Origin: Chrysopilus asiliformis
Taxonomy: Eukaryota > Arthropoda > Insecta > Diptera > Rhagionidae
Reading direction: 5' to 3'
DNA length: 64,000 nucleotides
Assembly (NCBI GenBank): GCA_964034945.1
Contig: OZ035960.1
Location: 83,266,148-83,330,147 of the forward strand
Shown here in pieces: positions 47,818-58,209 of the stretch. Position 1 is the stretch's first letter. The number at the start of each line of letters is the position of its first letter. The position numbers and the translations under genes are program-made. The notes below the pieces were generated by a model. That model was not told the origin of the DNA and did not search any database. It saw only the letters and a list, made by a program, of their open reading frames with translations.

Positions 47818-48472
47818 ATAGCATAAATGTGAGCCTCGAGACCGTGGCGTCAATTACATCTTCGATTTTTGCAATTTTGATTATATAAATTTTCAACTAA
47901 AATTACTTTTTTGAAATGTTAATTGCCTATTTAATACACAATTGCATTGTTAAAAATATTTTGTAAGCAAAGTTAGAAAAACATGTTGTTTTAGGCGTAT
48001 TGTGGGGTATTTGCCGGACCACATACTATAAAACATTTCAACTATAGAGAAAGCTATAGAGCGGACACCTCCCATAACCGGGCAGAAATCTTGGTTCCGT
48101 GAGTTTCCGCTTATGGGAGCTTTCACTGTATATCGGCTTAACAATAACGTACATACAGACATTCAACAATTAAGCGAAACAAAGATTGATATGGAATAAA
48201 TAGAAAAAAATAAATACTTCATAGTTTAATAATATAGAATTAATAAATTATGAAGTATTAAAAGCACTGACCTCAATTACTACATTAACGCAAAAGAGAG
48301 ACATTCGTTGCTATTCCTTTTTTCTTTGTTTGGGTTTACTACGATACAATTTTATGAAGTAAAATATGTTTTGCAAATTAAAATAAAAAAACACTCCAGG
48401 CAAACCATTTTAATGAAAAGCACCTGCCATAGTTAGAATTTCTTCAAGAAATGCGCTATAGTCGAAGATCTT
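47818..48472. other. Non-coding stretch
   Basis: Nothing recognisable. Confidence 0.4.
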
Positions 48473-48571
48473 GGGGAGAAATATAACCTTAAATTGAAAC
48501 CCCCTGTTTTGTGTTTTGTGTTTTTCGGGGAGAAATATAACCTTAAATTGTAACCCCCTGTTTTGTGTTTC
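48473..48571 (+). repeat. Two-unit tandem repeat, period 54
   Basis: 'ggggagaaatataaccttaaattg(a/t)aaccccctgttttgtgttt' occurs twice, separated by a few bases. Confidence 0.9.
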
Positions 48572-48754
48572 TTAACATCTTGGCTTCATGAAGTAAACTT
48601 CTTAATTGGCTCGAAATTTCCCTTACAGAAGCCCCGGACACAATCAAAAACCCTGCTCGGACGGGAAAAAAATCCGGATAGCAACCCTGTTTATAGATCA
48701 CTGGCTATGTTTTATTTACATTTCAAATATCATTTCGTTTCTTAGTTACAAAGT

Positions 48755-48910
48755 TTTTTAACCGACTTCTAAAAAGAAAAATGTCCTCAATTCGACTCCT
48801 ATGTATTTTTTACTTTCGCATACGTAGTATAATAAAGCATTTTTTATGTATGTTCGTTCACGCATAACTTTTAACTGGGTCGACCGATTATGGTCATTCC
48901 AAAGAGAAAA
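48755..48910 (+). repeat. ACCGACTTC-type insect repeat
   Basis: 'accgacttctaaaaagaaaaatgtcctcaattcgactcc...tatgtatgttcg' has the form of a widespread insect dispersed repeat (ACCGACTTCCAAAAAGGAGG...CAATTCG...), recognised from memory. The stretch 'cgtagtataataaagc' has an inverse relative at about 1327-1347. Class unknown. Confidence 0.4.
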
Positions 48911-49520
48911 AGTTCCTGATTGGGTGCCGCTGTAAGATTTCCCCCCGCGGTGCTATCCATTCATAACAGGTACAACACCAGGAAGGATCTTAAATATATT
49001 ACTGTAAACCTATCCCCGCAAGGCAGGGTTGCTAGATTCTACATCATTAGAGATATCGAGTTTAAATTTGATGTGTTGTTTCAGTACAACACCAGGAATG
49101 ACATTTTAAGCCGGCCATACATTATGAGACGTGTGGTACAACCTGGTTCGGTTGTAGGCAATGTTAGATCGTGCATGGGCCGGTTGTAGTACCAAATTTT
49201 AGGTTCGACAAAAATCAAAACCCTGTTGATTTTGCCTCCGCCAAGACAAGTTGTACAACATGGTTTTAGAACAAGTCTCATAATGTAGGGGTCTCCCGTA
49301 ATGTGATTGAATTTAATACAAAAAATCGTAAAAAAGCTTAACGAGAGGTGGAACGAAAATTGGCGAAAATTAGTGATTCATACTGCATTTTTAATTTGCA
49401 CATGCCAATATAACGAAAACTATTTTTTTAAAAATCAAAAAGGAATCGATCAAACGTTCTTCCTAGTGTAATTGAGCTTTTCTTTTACTTTTCTTTTATT
49501 AAACACTACAGCAATATTAA

Positions 49521-49905
49521 CCCATTAATGTCCATGAGAAAATCACTGACTATTTTTAACACAAAGTCCAATTTGGCCCTATAAAATAAACAAAATAAAA
49601 GGAAAATTCTGAAGAAAAAATCGTTCATAAATCTGAGGTAATAAGTTAAAGTAGGTTAAGTCGATTTTTAGGCAAAGCAGTTTGGTTTTGCCTGAAAATC
49701 GACTTAAGCTATTTTAACTTAGTGGGTGATGTGAATAAAAAAATATCTTTTGCTAAAACTGATGTTTTGCTAAAACAGACTGCATACAGACTGCATTAGC
49801 TAAAAATCATCAGTTTTAGCAAAAGCTATTTTTTTATTCACATCATTCATTATCACATATAAATATATCCGGTGTACTGATTTGAGTAGAGCGGGCGTTA
49901 ATAAG
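49521..49905. mobile_element. piggyBac-type MITE, copy 2, TTAA target
   Basis: TTAA flanks it at 49517-49520 and 49906-49909. The ends are CCCATTAATGTCCATG and, read inward, CTTATTAACGCCCGC. It is homologous to 29960-30238 and carries an extra palindromic insertion (49722-49851) that copy 1 lacks. Confidence 0.75.
49722..49851. mobile_element. Palindromic insertion inside the piggyBac-type MITE
   Basis: The arms TGATGTGAATAAAAAAATA and inverse (from 49727 and to 49845) are followed inward by 'ttttgctaaaactgatg' and its inverse. The short centre has a 'cagactgcat' direct repeat. Comparison with 29960-30238 gives the empty site 'ttttaactta' joined to 'ttatcaca', consistent with a TTA duplication. 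Confidence 0.7.
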
Positions 49906-49909
49906 TTAA

Positions 49910-50590
49910 TTAAAATAAGGCGTACACTACAGCAGTATTAATTAAAATAAAAAGTCGTTGTGTATATTTACTATCTTTGCCAGTTGTATAACGTTTCTTA
50001 TGATTTTTGATTTTTGTTGTTCGCAATCGATTTAGTGCATTTTTAATAGGCCTATAAAGACTATTTTTAAAAAAACGACAATTAATAAAGTAAAGCTTTT
50101 AAGTTTTTTTAAATTATATTTAAAGAAATAGGTAAAAAACAAGTTTATTGCCTGTAAATTACAAAAGAAGAAAAAAAAGTATATATATTCAGTTTTACTA
50201 ATGAAAATTTTGATTTGAATAAAGTGACCACCTGTTAATGATAGGCCACCTGTTTGTCCAATCTGAAAACAATTATAAGTTGAAAAATACATGAAATCGA
50301 TAGTTTTTAAGCTTATTAAACGGATTCATGAATTGATTTGCAAAAAATTCTAAGGATATACCTTAATTTTGATCAACAAAAAACCAGATGTTTACCCGTA
50401 TGATTGCATTCAAAAAACATAAAAAATACCGAAAAGCAAACACTTATTCGAACATATACATACAGATATTAAGCACAACTACCTAGGCATCTAACCTGCC
50501 CTGGCTCTGACAACCCGTTACATTATAATGTTGCCAGCAACATACAGCAAAGTGTCACACACAGAGGAATATGCCACACGACGTGAGCAA
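49910..50590. other. Non-coding AT-rich stretch
   Basis: No feature is recognised apart from rising GC content toward 50500. Confidence 0.4.
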
Positions 50591-50597
50591 AAGTTAC

Positions 50598-50647
50598 CTG
50601 GCCGGTGATTCCGGCTGTGTCTGTGCCTGCTTGGTGCCAGCACTGAT
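50598..50647 (-). other. Candidate 50-nt exon
   Basis: On the minus strand a long pyrimidine tract 'tttttcctttcttttttatggctgttag' is followed by a 50-nt GC-rich segment beginning ATCAGTGCTGGCACC and ending CCGGCCAG, then donor gtaact. The base-composition jump is sharp and both splice sites are good. All three frames are open (frame 1 reads ISAGTKQAQTQPESPA), so it may be coding or 5' untranslated. It lies about 1.1 kb downstream of the minus-strand promoter candidate at 51725-51830 in the right order. Confidence 0.5.
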
Positions 50648-51099
50648 CTAACAGCCATAAAAAAGAAAGGAAAAATTACCATTAAAAATGTTCAAAATTC
50701 AAATAAGAATATAATAAGTCATCGAGTTTTTCTCTCAGTCATTCAACATTCAATGTAACATGGATGAGTTTTTTTTTTTGTTTTATTGGTCAACATACAA
50801 GTACTCCAAAGGTTAGTAGATCTCCTTCAATGTATTCTTGGGTTCTTAGCTCGTTACTACATAAAAAAAGCGGTAGATAAATGAAAAAAAAAACAAATGC
50901 AACGAACGAAATGCATATTAAGATGCAAATCAGTTCTGGCACATGAAAGTCTTAAGTCAAGTTTCGAGTCCCCAAAGACGTCTACAAGTTTACGAAAAAG
51001 AAATGAGAAACACTACTAGAGTAATATTATCATTCCTGAACCTACTCGAAAAAAAATCTTTATTCGACAGAATAAGATTCAAACGGAGCGAGCTAAAGA

Positions 51100-51960
51100 T
51101 GTAAAGATCACCGATGAAAAAAGGTGCGCGCCAAGTGATCGTCGCGGCCACGGACGGACGGCAACGACCACGTAAAAACCGTAGCGCGTGCCATGTGTCA
51201 TTTTTACCACAGCAGAGCACACGAATGTGGAGTCTGCCACAACCCGCAGACCTCATCTCCATATCCAAAGTTCTTTGCTGTGCTGCTACCTTTAATTTTG
51301 CGGCATGCCCATGCTAACTCCTCCGCACATTGCCCGCTCTGTACCACAATATGGTAAGAAGCTTGTCAAGAAGCACAGCATCAAACAGAAAATGCAGGAA
51401 AAATAAAAGCAATAATTTAAACCACCAAAGAAACCGGATCGGAATCAATGAATGAAACCTCCAGCAACGCATACCAATACTTCGCCTCAAAGATAGCCAA
51501 CCTACACTGTCGTCCAAGTGAAAAAGCTTAACCTGCTGTGTGAAGAATTTTTTTTCCGTCGTCTTCCTGTGGTCGTGCGACAAAACCTGTGCAGCACAAA
51601 GTTGAGCCTTACTAGTAACGCAGTCTTAGATGTTTCATTAAGCGAGATCCCTTCGGACCCCTTACTGCTGAGGTTTAGCGATGTGCCAAAATATAATGCA
51701 CACAATATAATAACTGGCTCCACCAAGCGCCCATCACATAATCGGTTGGGCTCTCCTTATATACCAAGGGGAAACGCGATTGGCGCAAGCGCGATGTCGG
51801 CTCCGATTCGCGTAAATTGGACGAACCCGAAAAAGGGGCACGGAATAGCATGGATTTCGAGCAGTTCCATTAGACATAAGCCCCTCCTCCCTAACACAGC
51901 AGTGCTTTTTTTAGATTTTTTTTTTCGAGGTCGGCGCGTCGTGACGCGTGGATGATGCTG
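51100..51960. other. GC-richer, CpG-containing segment
   Basis: This is the most GC-rich kilobase of the window, without detectable transposon ends. Overlapping frames on both strands (145 codons at 51518-51955 plus; 89, 92 and 74 codons minus) look like by-products of composition, and none has a recognisable domain. With the promoter-like signals around it, I read it as the 5' region of a gene rather than a coding exon. Confidence 0.4.
51725..51830 (-). promoter_or_regulatory. CCAAT/TATA core promoter candidate
   Basis: On the minus strand GCGCCAATCGCG (CCAAT box at 51779-51783) lies 16 bp upstream of TATATAAGG (51755-51763), in a GC-rich context just upstream of an AT-poorer transcribed-looking region. 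Transcription would run toward the candidate exon at 50598-50647. No initiator is obvious at the usual distance. Confidence 0.4.
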
Positions 51961-52269
51961 ACGATTGCAGAGGATTCGAAATGCTGAGTCGCTTAATTAT
52001 CCACTGCAAGTGGTTTGTATATGACAAGTGCAAATGAAAAGGCAGCACATTAAGCTCTGGTCCGATAACTATAGTGGAGCTTGTTTATTCATGTACGCAC
52101 AATGTATGTAGGGCCCGACTGTCGACGTGTATGTGTATGGATACCAAGAGTTCTTGTGGGGTTGGGGCTCGGTAGGCATCTATGTGTGCGTTTGGGGCAA
52201 CATATTAAATACATTCTTGTTGACTTGTTCATTTCGAGTTTTTTTCTCGTATTTCGAGCAACCAAAGTT

Positions 52270-52350
52270 TCATTCATAAAAACCAATTGTACGCTCGGCT
52301 CGTGCTTCAGTTGTGTTCGAGCAATCGTGTCGTTGATTCTGAGGGAGTGC
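52270..52350 (+). promoter_or_regulatory. Initiator candidate
   Basis: CTTCAGTTGTG contains the fly initiator TCAGTT (A+1 at 52319) within 'cgctcggctcgtgcttcagttgtgttcgagcaatcgtgtcg'. No TATA box lies at -30 and no clear DPE at +28. If real it would drive plus-strand transcription divergent from the promoter candidate at 51755. Weak. Confidence 0.25.
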
Positions 52351-54269
52351 TCAACGAGAACAAAAATAGAAAAATTAGTTAAAGGGAATATACAAATGTG
52401 TTTAATATTGAATATAAAAAAAGGATTCCTGCAAATAAATGTGATTTAACGAAATTAATATTCGTTTAATTTAACGTTATTTATCGGAAATGATAAAATA
52501 TTAAGCTTTGTGCACAACGAAAATTCGGCAGCTTCGAATCATTCGTGAAAAGCTATAGAAATCAAATTCAATTTCTATCGCGAGGCAATCAGCAGCAGCT
52601 AAAAAAATCATTTTAACACCTGCTACATACAATTTTGAATATCAGAAACAATTTCAAATCCAATGTTAGAATTTCCTATAAAAATAATTTTCTTATAACG
52701 GACAAATTTTTTGAGTGTCTCCGATATTACTGCAGTGTATAGAGAAAACATTTGTGTAAATCAAGCATAATAAGTGTTCCAAAATATATTTATAAAAAAA
52801 AACTAAAAAAAGGCGAGCGCGTACGCTTTTCTGCAAAAAGTCAAATTTCTACTTCCGATTACGATATATCCAGGTAGTGTGTCAATGTGCCTACACCTAC
52901 AATTTTATCAGTTTTACTAAAAATTTATTGTGTTGTTGTACTAAAATTTATCTCACTTTTTAATTATGGATGTTTTTGTTTTGGCTATTAGTTGTTTTTA
53001 ATTAAATTTTAGTTCCCGATTTTAGAAAATTTCAAAAATTACATGATTTTATTTTAATTTTTTGTACACGCTTGAATGTGTATTTATGTGTCCTTTACTA
53101 TGCGATGCGAATGCAATCCTTTTACAGCTTTTTATTAATGTGCTGAACGTGATTTAAAATATGTGAATTGATAATGTGTCCCAATAAGCATAAATCAAAG
53201 TTATTAAACTTGTGTTTGGAATTTAGAAGCAATTCATTTACAAAAAATGATTTCTTCTAAAAAGGAATACCTAGCATTTTTCAATATGGAATACATCTAC
53301 TAAAATCAAGTGTACATCATGCTAACATACACGTCTAATTCAATAATATTTTCTTTGTGTTTTGTTTATTAAAATATTGTATTATTTTCAAAATTTTGCT
53401 CACAATAAAATAACATGTGATAATACGAGTATATGTGCCTGGCTGTGATATATGTATCATTATTAGTATAAACGTAGTGATTTACTAAAAGATATTAAAC
53501 AAAAATTAACAAATTTTAATACATTAATATGTGTACTTTAAGTGTTTTTTTTTATTATATTAAAATTCACTAAAAATAATAAAATTAAAAGTTTTTGATA
53601 TCTAACTCGCTTTTAAGTTCTTTAAATTGGATTAATCAAATTGATAGCTGTTTACACTACATTTCGTTGTTTAATTTTTCTACAATTAAATTTACAAATA
53701 ACATTGTTGTATAACTGTTGTTTTTGTTTTTGTTCCAAAGTGTGAGTAACAAGGGCAATTCTAATATAATTTACTTTTTTTTCTAATTTCTATCGTTAAT
53801 AAAAAGATTACATTTTATTTAAACGCTTTATTGGTGCATTTTAATACATATACAAAATTTACAATTAAAAAAATTATGTAGCTTTAAGCAATCGCTTTCA
53901 AATAATTACACTAATCTAAAAAAAGGTTGATTTTTTTTATTAAACAGTAAAGAAACTGAGACTTAAATTAACAAAGTGACTTAATTTGATGAATATTTCT
54001 ATAGTTCGAAACATTTTAGTTGTGAAAAATATCCGTCGATTGTACCTCCTCAAAAATAACCTATCGATGTCGGAGACAATTTCGTTAGCCCTAAATCTTT
54101 ATTTGCTACACGTTAATCGAAATTAAAGCTTTACACACCCTACGCAAAACTCTACAACCTGTACGCAAATCGCAACATCTTTTTATGTAATAACAACGTT
54201 GTAAGTTATTCACCTATCTTTTAAATACGAAAATTAGAATTAGGTTGGTGCTTCCAGTATCAAAAAAAA
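52351..54269. other. Very AT-rich non-coding stretch
   Basis: I see no gene, TIR pair or RNA. It could be intronic sequence of the putative plus-strand transcript. Confidence 0.4.
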
Positions 54270-54365
54270 TACAGTAGACGCGCGTTTATATGAACTAATT
54301 AAAACACCTTGAGTTCATACAAGTGGGCTTTTCATATAAACGGGGTTTAAGTTTACAGGAGCAGA
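54270..54365 (+). repeat. pogo-like solo left end
   Basis: TACAGTAGACGCGCGTTTAT is followed by 'gtttatatgaact', 'agttcataca' and 'ttcatataaacggggttta' in alternating orientation, as in pogo/Tigger-type ends. No right end is found. Confidence 0.45.
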
Positions 54366-54918
54366 ATGGCCTAAAGTAGCTGATCGTGATTATCAACTGT
54401 TTTTTTTTTTTCAGACCTCGTCAGTGAGAAAGTTTTTCAAATTTCGGCCAAAAAGCAATCACAATGTAGTGATACTCTGGTAGTTTCCGCTTTTCATTTG
54501 AAATATTGGACTACAAATTGTTGTGTATCATGAAATTCCCCAAATCGTTTTTAAGTTTTGCTGTACCTAACAAACAACAATGTTGGCGAAGCGTGCGTAG
54601 ACAGGGCATGATCAAAAATATTATTAACACCCTAAAAAGGACAAATTTATTGCGTAGTAACAACAAATATTAATATTATGACATTTTCAATAGTTTCTGT
54701 TCCTTTATGTCCTTTTTTGACCAACAAAAAGTTTCTATCTATGTTGTCTACTCTGACACTTCGCCACTGGGTCTTAACCGCGTTCTAGAATAACATGAAG
54801 GAAACAAAAAAAAATGGGATTTATTGGTCAAATAGATAGACTAACGTCAACCAAATAAAATCATTAATTTATAAGATTATCCTCTCACCTTAAGGATAAG
54901 AACAAAAAAAAATTTCTC

Positions 54919-55170
54919 AGACGCCGTTTACGTCTGATACTTTATTCCAAGAATTTTATTCTGCGTCACGTTTCACAGCCGTTTACATTATGATACAAAA
55001 TTCTGAAATTTGTTTCAGAAAGACGCAGAAACCGAAAATTTAATAAATTCAAATTTTGACAACTTTTGCAAAGGATCTGCAATAGATAAACAAAATTCGC
55101 AAAATTAATTCCAAAAAAAAAATTCGCGGAGAAATTCTAGAAAAAATCGCAAATGTAAACAAGGCTTGCA
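54919..55170. repeat. Diverged repeat, copy 1 (TTTAC-type ends)
   Basis: The left side 'gacgccgtttacgtctgatactttattccaagaatt' and the inverse of the right side 'agccttgtttacatttgcgattttttctagaattt' are similar, a weak TIR. The body aligns with 57580-57800 ('tttacatta.ga...aaattc.tgaaa.aag'). Confidence 0.45.
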
Positions 55171-56613
55171 TATAATATAAATTAAAGAAATTGTTTCTAA
55201 TTAGGATTTTGTTATTTTGTTTTTTAACAAAGTTTTGCTTTTTTGGTTATTTAAATGACGCTCTAATAAACAATCAAGGAAACTCGCAAAGCACCTAAAA
55301 AAAATACTGGTTAAAAAAACGGATTTCAAAATGTTGCTTGAAGCGAAATTAAAGAAAACTTAAGCTAACAGCTAATTTCTTAGTTTTTTTTTTTTTTGTA
55401 ATCAGAAACTTCTCATGGATTTGTGCCTAATTTTTATAATTTGTCAGGGCCATTGACTCTCTATGAAAGGAAATCAAAATACACTTTTTTATCTTATTTT
55501 TCACATTTAACACAAAAATATAATAAGATCGCTTTAAGATCATTTCGATTAATAGCTTTATAACATTCTCTAAAGTTCCATAAAAGGTAACTACCATTTT
55601 TAGATATTTCGACAAATGAGCATTATGTGGGCGACTTTTTGAAAGTTTCGAGTCTAAAAGTAAACACGAAAAAACATGTTGATTGTCGTTTTGTATTCGA
55701 TTTGAATACTCACCATTTATGTCATCAAGTTTTGTTTTTTAACAATTTTTCTTTTTATGGTTTTATAGATACTATATCCAAAATACATCTTTACATACAC
55801 AGTAAATATAAAAGTAATATTTACTTTGAAATTCAAATCAAAGCTAACTTTTTTTTACCAACCTGACATTCTTATTTAAGGAAAATTAGAATAACCTTAT
55901 TCCAAAAAGCTGATGTGCTATAAAAAAAATAACTCAATTTAACGTTTTGAATCGATTAATTCGTATTTGCGTCATCCAATATCACACCTATAAAAATTTG
56001 TTACGTTTCACTACATAAATGTTTACATCAAATTCATTTTTACATGCAGAAGCGTGCAAAACCAGCAATGCATCGAGGTTTTGAGATTTAGAAAAAAATC
56101 CTTAATTTTTTTAAAGGTTTTAATTTTTATGCGGTCCGGAAAAAATTTTCGCGAAGGCCTCAATAATTGAAATTATACCTCAGCGCGTAAATGTGGGTCT
56201 GCCCATTAAACACGTTACATTAATTTTGAAACTTTCCCCCACTCCTTGTCAATTTTTACTTGACTTTTTGCGACATTAAAGACCTCTGCCAGCCTAGGTG
56301 TGTGACGTATGTGTTACAGCCCTTTAATTTTTAGTAAACTAGGCAGGTCGGTGAAGGTTCATAGCTGTGTTCTTAACATGGCCAGAACTAGCAATTCTGA
56401 ATTTTGTGAGTTGAGAACGATCAAGGTTTATCCAGGTTTCGTTGATAAATTGCAGAAATTTCGACAATACTAAGAATTCGTTATTTCACGATATTTTTAT
56501 TAATTCACATTGACATCTGTCACATTCTTCGCATTTTATTTAGAATTGGCTTTGTCAGACCCAGAATTTATTTGGGTAATAAAATGGGGCTTGCAAAATA
56601 ATTTTTAGCTTAA
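55171..56613. other. Non-coding AT-rich stretch
   Basis: Nothing recognisable. Open frames at 55427-55615 and 55627-55866 carry no motif. Confidence 0.4.
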
Positions 56614-56991
56614 AGCTAGAACCTGAATCGTACGTCGATGCGTCCGTCATGCGTCCGTCACGTTGACAGTTCGAGTAGAATCAACGGGCTGCTATGAGTA
56701 CTCCCCTAATGATACGTTTTCCGATGCGGCAACCGCATAGAGTAGGTCGAATTTCTACTTTTACATGCGGCAACGCACGGAAATGTCATTTCGCAAAAAA
56801 GTTTGTTTACGATTTAAGCAATTTAAGTATGGAACAAATTGAAAGTAATTGTTTCGTCGATAAACTAATAGAAGAAGTGCAAAACAATGAATTAACTCCA
56901 GATTCGTTGCCGTACCCAACTGTCACCGCATCGAACTGTCAACCGGACGCACGCATGACGGACGCATCGACGTACGATTCAGGTTCTAGCT
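56614..56991. mobile_element. Harbinger-type MITE, TAA target, with internal ORF
   Basis: TAA flanks it at 56611-56613 and 56992-56994. The ends are near-perfect inverse copies over about 55 bp, starting AGCTAGAACCTGAATCGTAC and continuing through 'gtcgatgcgtccgtcatgcg' and 'ttgacagttcga'. The 3-bp TAA target fits PIF/Harbinger. The 378 bp element is almost entirely spanned by one open frame. Confidence 0.85.
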
Positions 56992-57002
56992 TAAGTATTT
57001 AA
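56694..57002 (+). CDS. 102-codon ORF in the MITE, MADF-like segment
   Basis: It opens at ATG 56694 and stops at 57000-57002, just outside the right end of the MITE. The first ~20 residues are basic. Residues 49-70 read SNCFVDKLIEEVQNNELTP, resembling the first helix of MADF domains (pattern ..LI..V.....L.D), which accessory proteins of PIF/Harbinger elements may carry. The last ~25 residues (MTDASTYDSGSS) are a translation of the terminal inverted repeat. It is most likely a fragment of the parental element's accessory gene that stayed open after internal deletion. I cannot show that it is expressed. Confidence 0.35.
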   Translation: MSTPLMIRFPMRQPHRVGRISTFTCGNARKCHFAKKFVYDLSNLSMEQIESNCFVDKLIEEVQNNELTPDSLPYPTVTASNCQPDARMTDASTYDSGSSLSI

Positions 57003-57579
57003 AAATTCTGATCCCACCAAACGCACCGTTTTTAGGTATTGTCTTAACAAAAAAAAAGAATTCAGTCCGGACATTAATTCCAATTCCGGACATTAGTTTA
57101 GTAAAATGTATAACCGAAACTTTGGGCTAAAAATTAAGTGAACAAAAAAATCGTAATACAGTGCGATTCAAATCACTGTATCCGATGAAGCTATATTTGA
57201 ATTTCGAATAAAAACGGCTTGTAGTATTACTAAGTACCCAGCAAGAATTAGGGTGTAAATACGACGCAATAAAAATGTTGCATCTGAGCGCCACAGGTCC
57301 ATGATAGTGAAACATGGCAATCGTTTCGAGAAAGTAAAGTTTTAAATTCGCGCCTAATTTACTTCTAATTTTGGTGTTTTAAGTATTTTATTCGTATGAA
57401 ATAGCATTGCAGATTATTCATGAGTTGTTTCTTATAATATATTGCCATCTATTTAGGTTTGCAGATGCGTTAGTTTAATTCATGATTAGAGTTTATAGTC
57501 TCAAACGGCGTATTTTTTTTTATTTCGCCTAGAGTGCTACAAGTAAATTTGGAATATGAAAACATTCAACATTTTCAGG

Positions 57580-57800
57580 CCACTAAGGCGCCATTTACAT
57601 CTAACATTTTATTCCGCGAATCTGTGACACTAAATTCAAGTTTTCCAATTGTTTACATTACGAATTACGAAATTGATTCCTGAAACAAGTCTTGACAATA
57701 AATCGCCACGATAGAATTCACACGCGTTTACATTAAGAATCGAATTTTTGGAATAAATTTCGAGAATAAAATTCAATGCAGAATTTCTTGAATAAATTTA
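57580..57800. repeat. Diverged repeat, copy 2 (TTTAC-type)
   Basis: 'ggcgccatttacatctaacattttattccgcgaat', 'ttgtttacattacgaattacgaaattgattcctgaaacaag' and 'cgcgtttacattaagaatcgaat' align with 54919-55170. Limits are unclear; it is followed at once by another terminal-repeat-like block. Confidence 0.4.
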
Positions 57801-58209
57801 AGGCTCGTTCACACTTTCAAAAGTTACATTGCTCCTTAAGGCCCGTTTCCACGACTATCTACTGTCCGGTAAGTAGCTCGTAAATATACGCGATTTGTAT
57901 TCGTCGGGGTTATGTGTGCATTTATTTGCCGCAAAGTTAAAAGTCGGTTTAGTTGCTCAGACACTGAGAACAATTACACTCTCATCAACTAGTGTAAACA
58001 TTCAGCTGGACAACTGTGTGTGGGTGTGTGGGAGAAAAAAAAATTGCCGGTTGTCACTTTAAACTGAATAAAGGAATTTTTCGAGTTAGCTTTTGAACTG
58101 AATTATGCTGTCTGACAAGTGTCGAATAGTGACCTATTAGATTTTCATCTACTTACCGGCCAGTAGATAGTTATGGAAACTTAAAATTCAAAAGTGGAAC
58201 CTTGGCCTA
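57798..58209. mobile_element. Outer TIR pair around the MITE at 57839
   Basis: The left side 'aaggctcgttcacactttcaaaag' and the inverse of 58186-58209 'ggccaaggttccacttttgaatt' are similar. It would be an older element into which the 57839-58180 MITE inserted. Confidence 0.35.
57839..58180. mobile_element. Harbinger-type MITE, TTA target
   Basis: TTA lies at 57836-57838 and 58181-58183. The left end AGGCCCGTTTCCACGACTAT, followed by CTACTGTCCGGTAAGTAG, is mirrored on the right by GTTTCCATAACTATCTACTG followed by GCCGGTAAGTAG. The right end has lost its outer five bases. 342 bp, non-coding. Confidence 0.7.

Noticed and set aside
49108..49290. 'tacattatgagac' and its inverse as MITE ends
   Set aside because: Only about 14 bp match and no duplication is visible.
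51518..51955. 145-codon plus-strand ORF, the longest in the window
   Set aside because: It has no recognisable domain, shares the region with three minus-strand frames, and lies over a CCAAT/TATA promoter candidate on the other strand. It is best explained by base composition.
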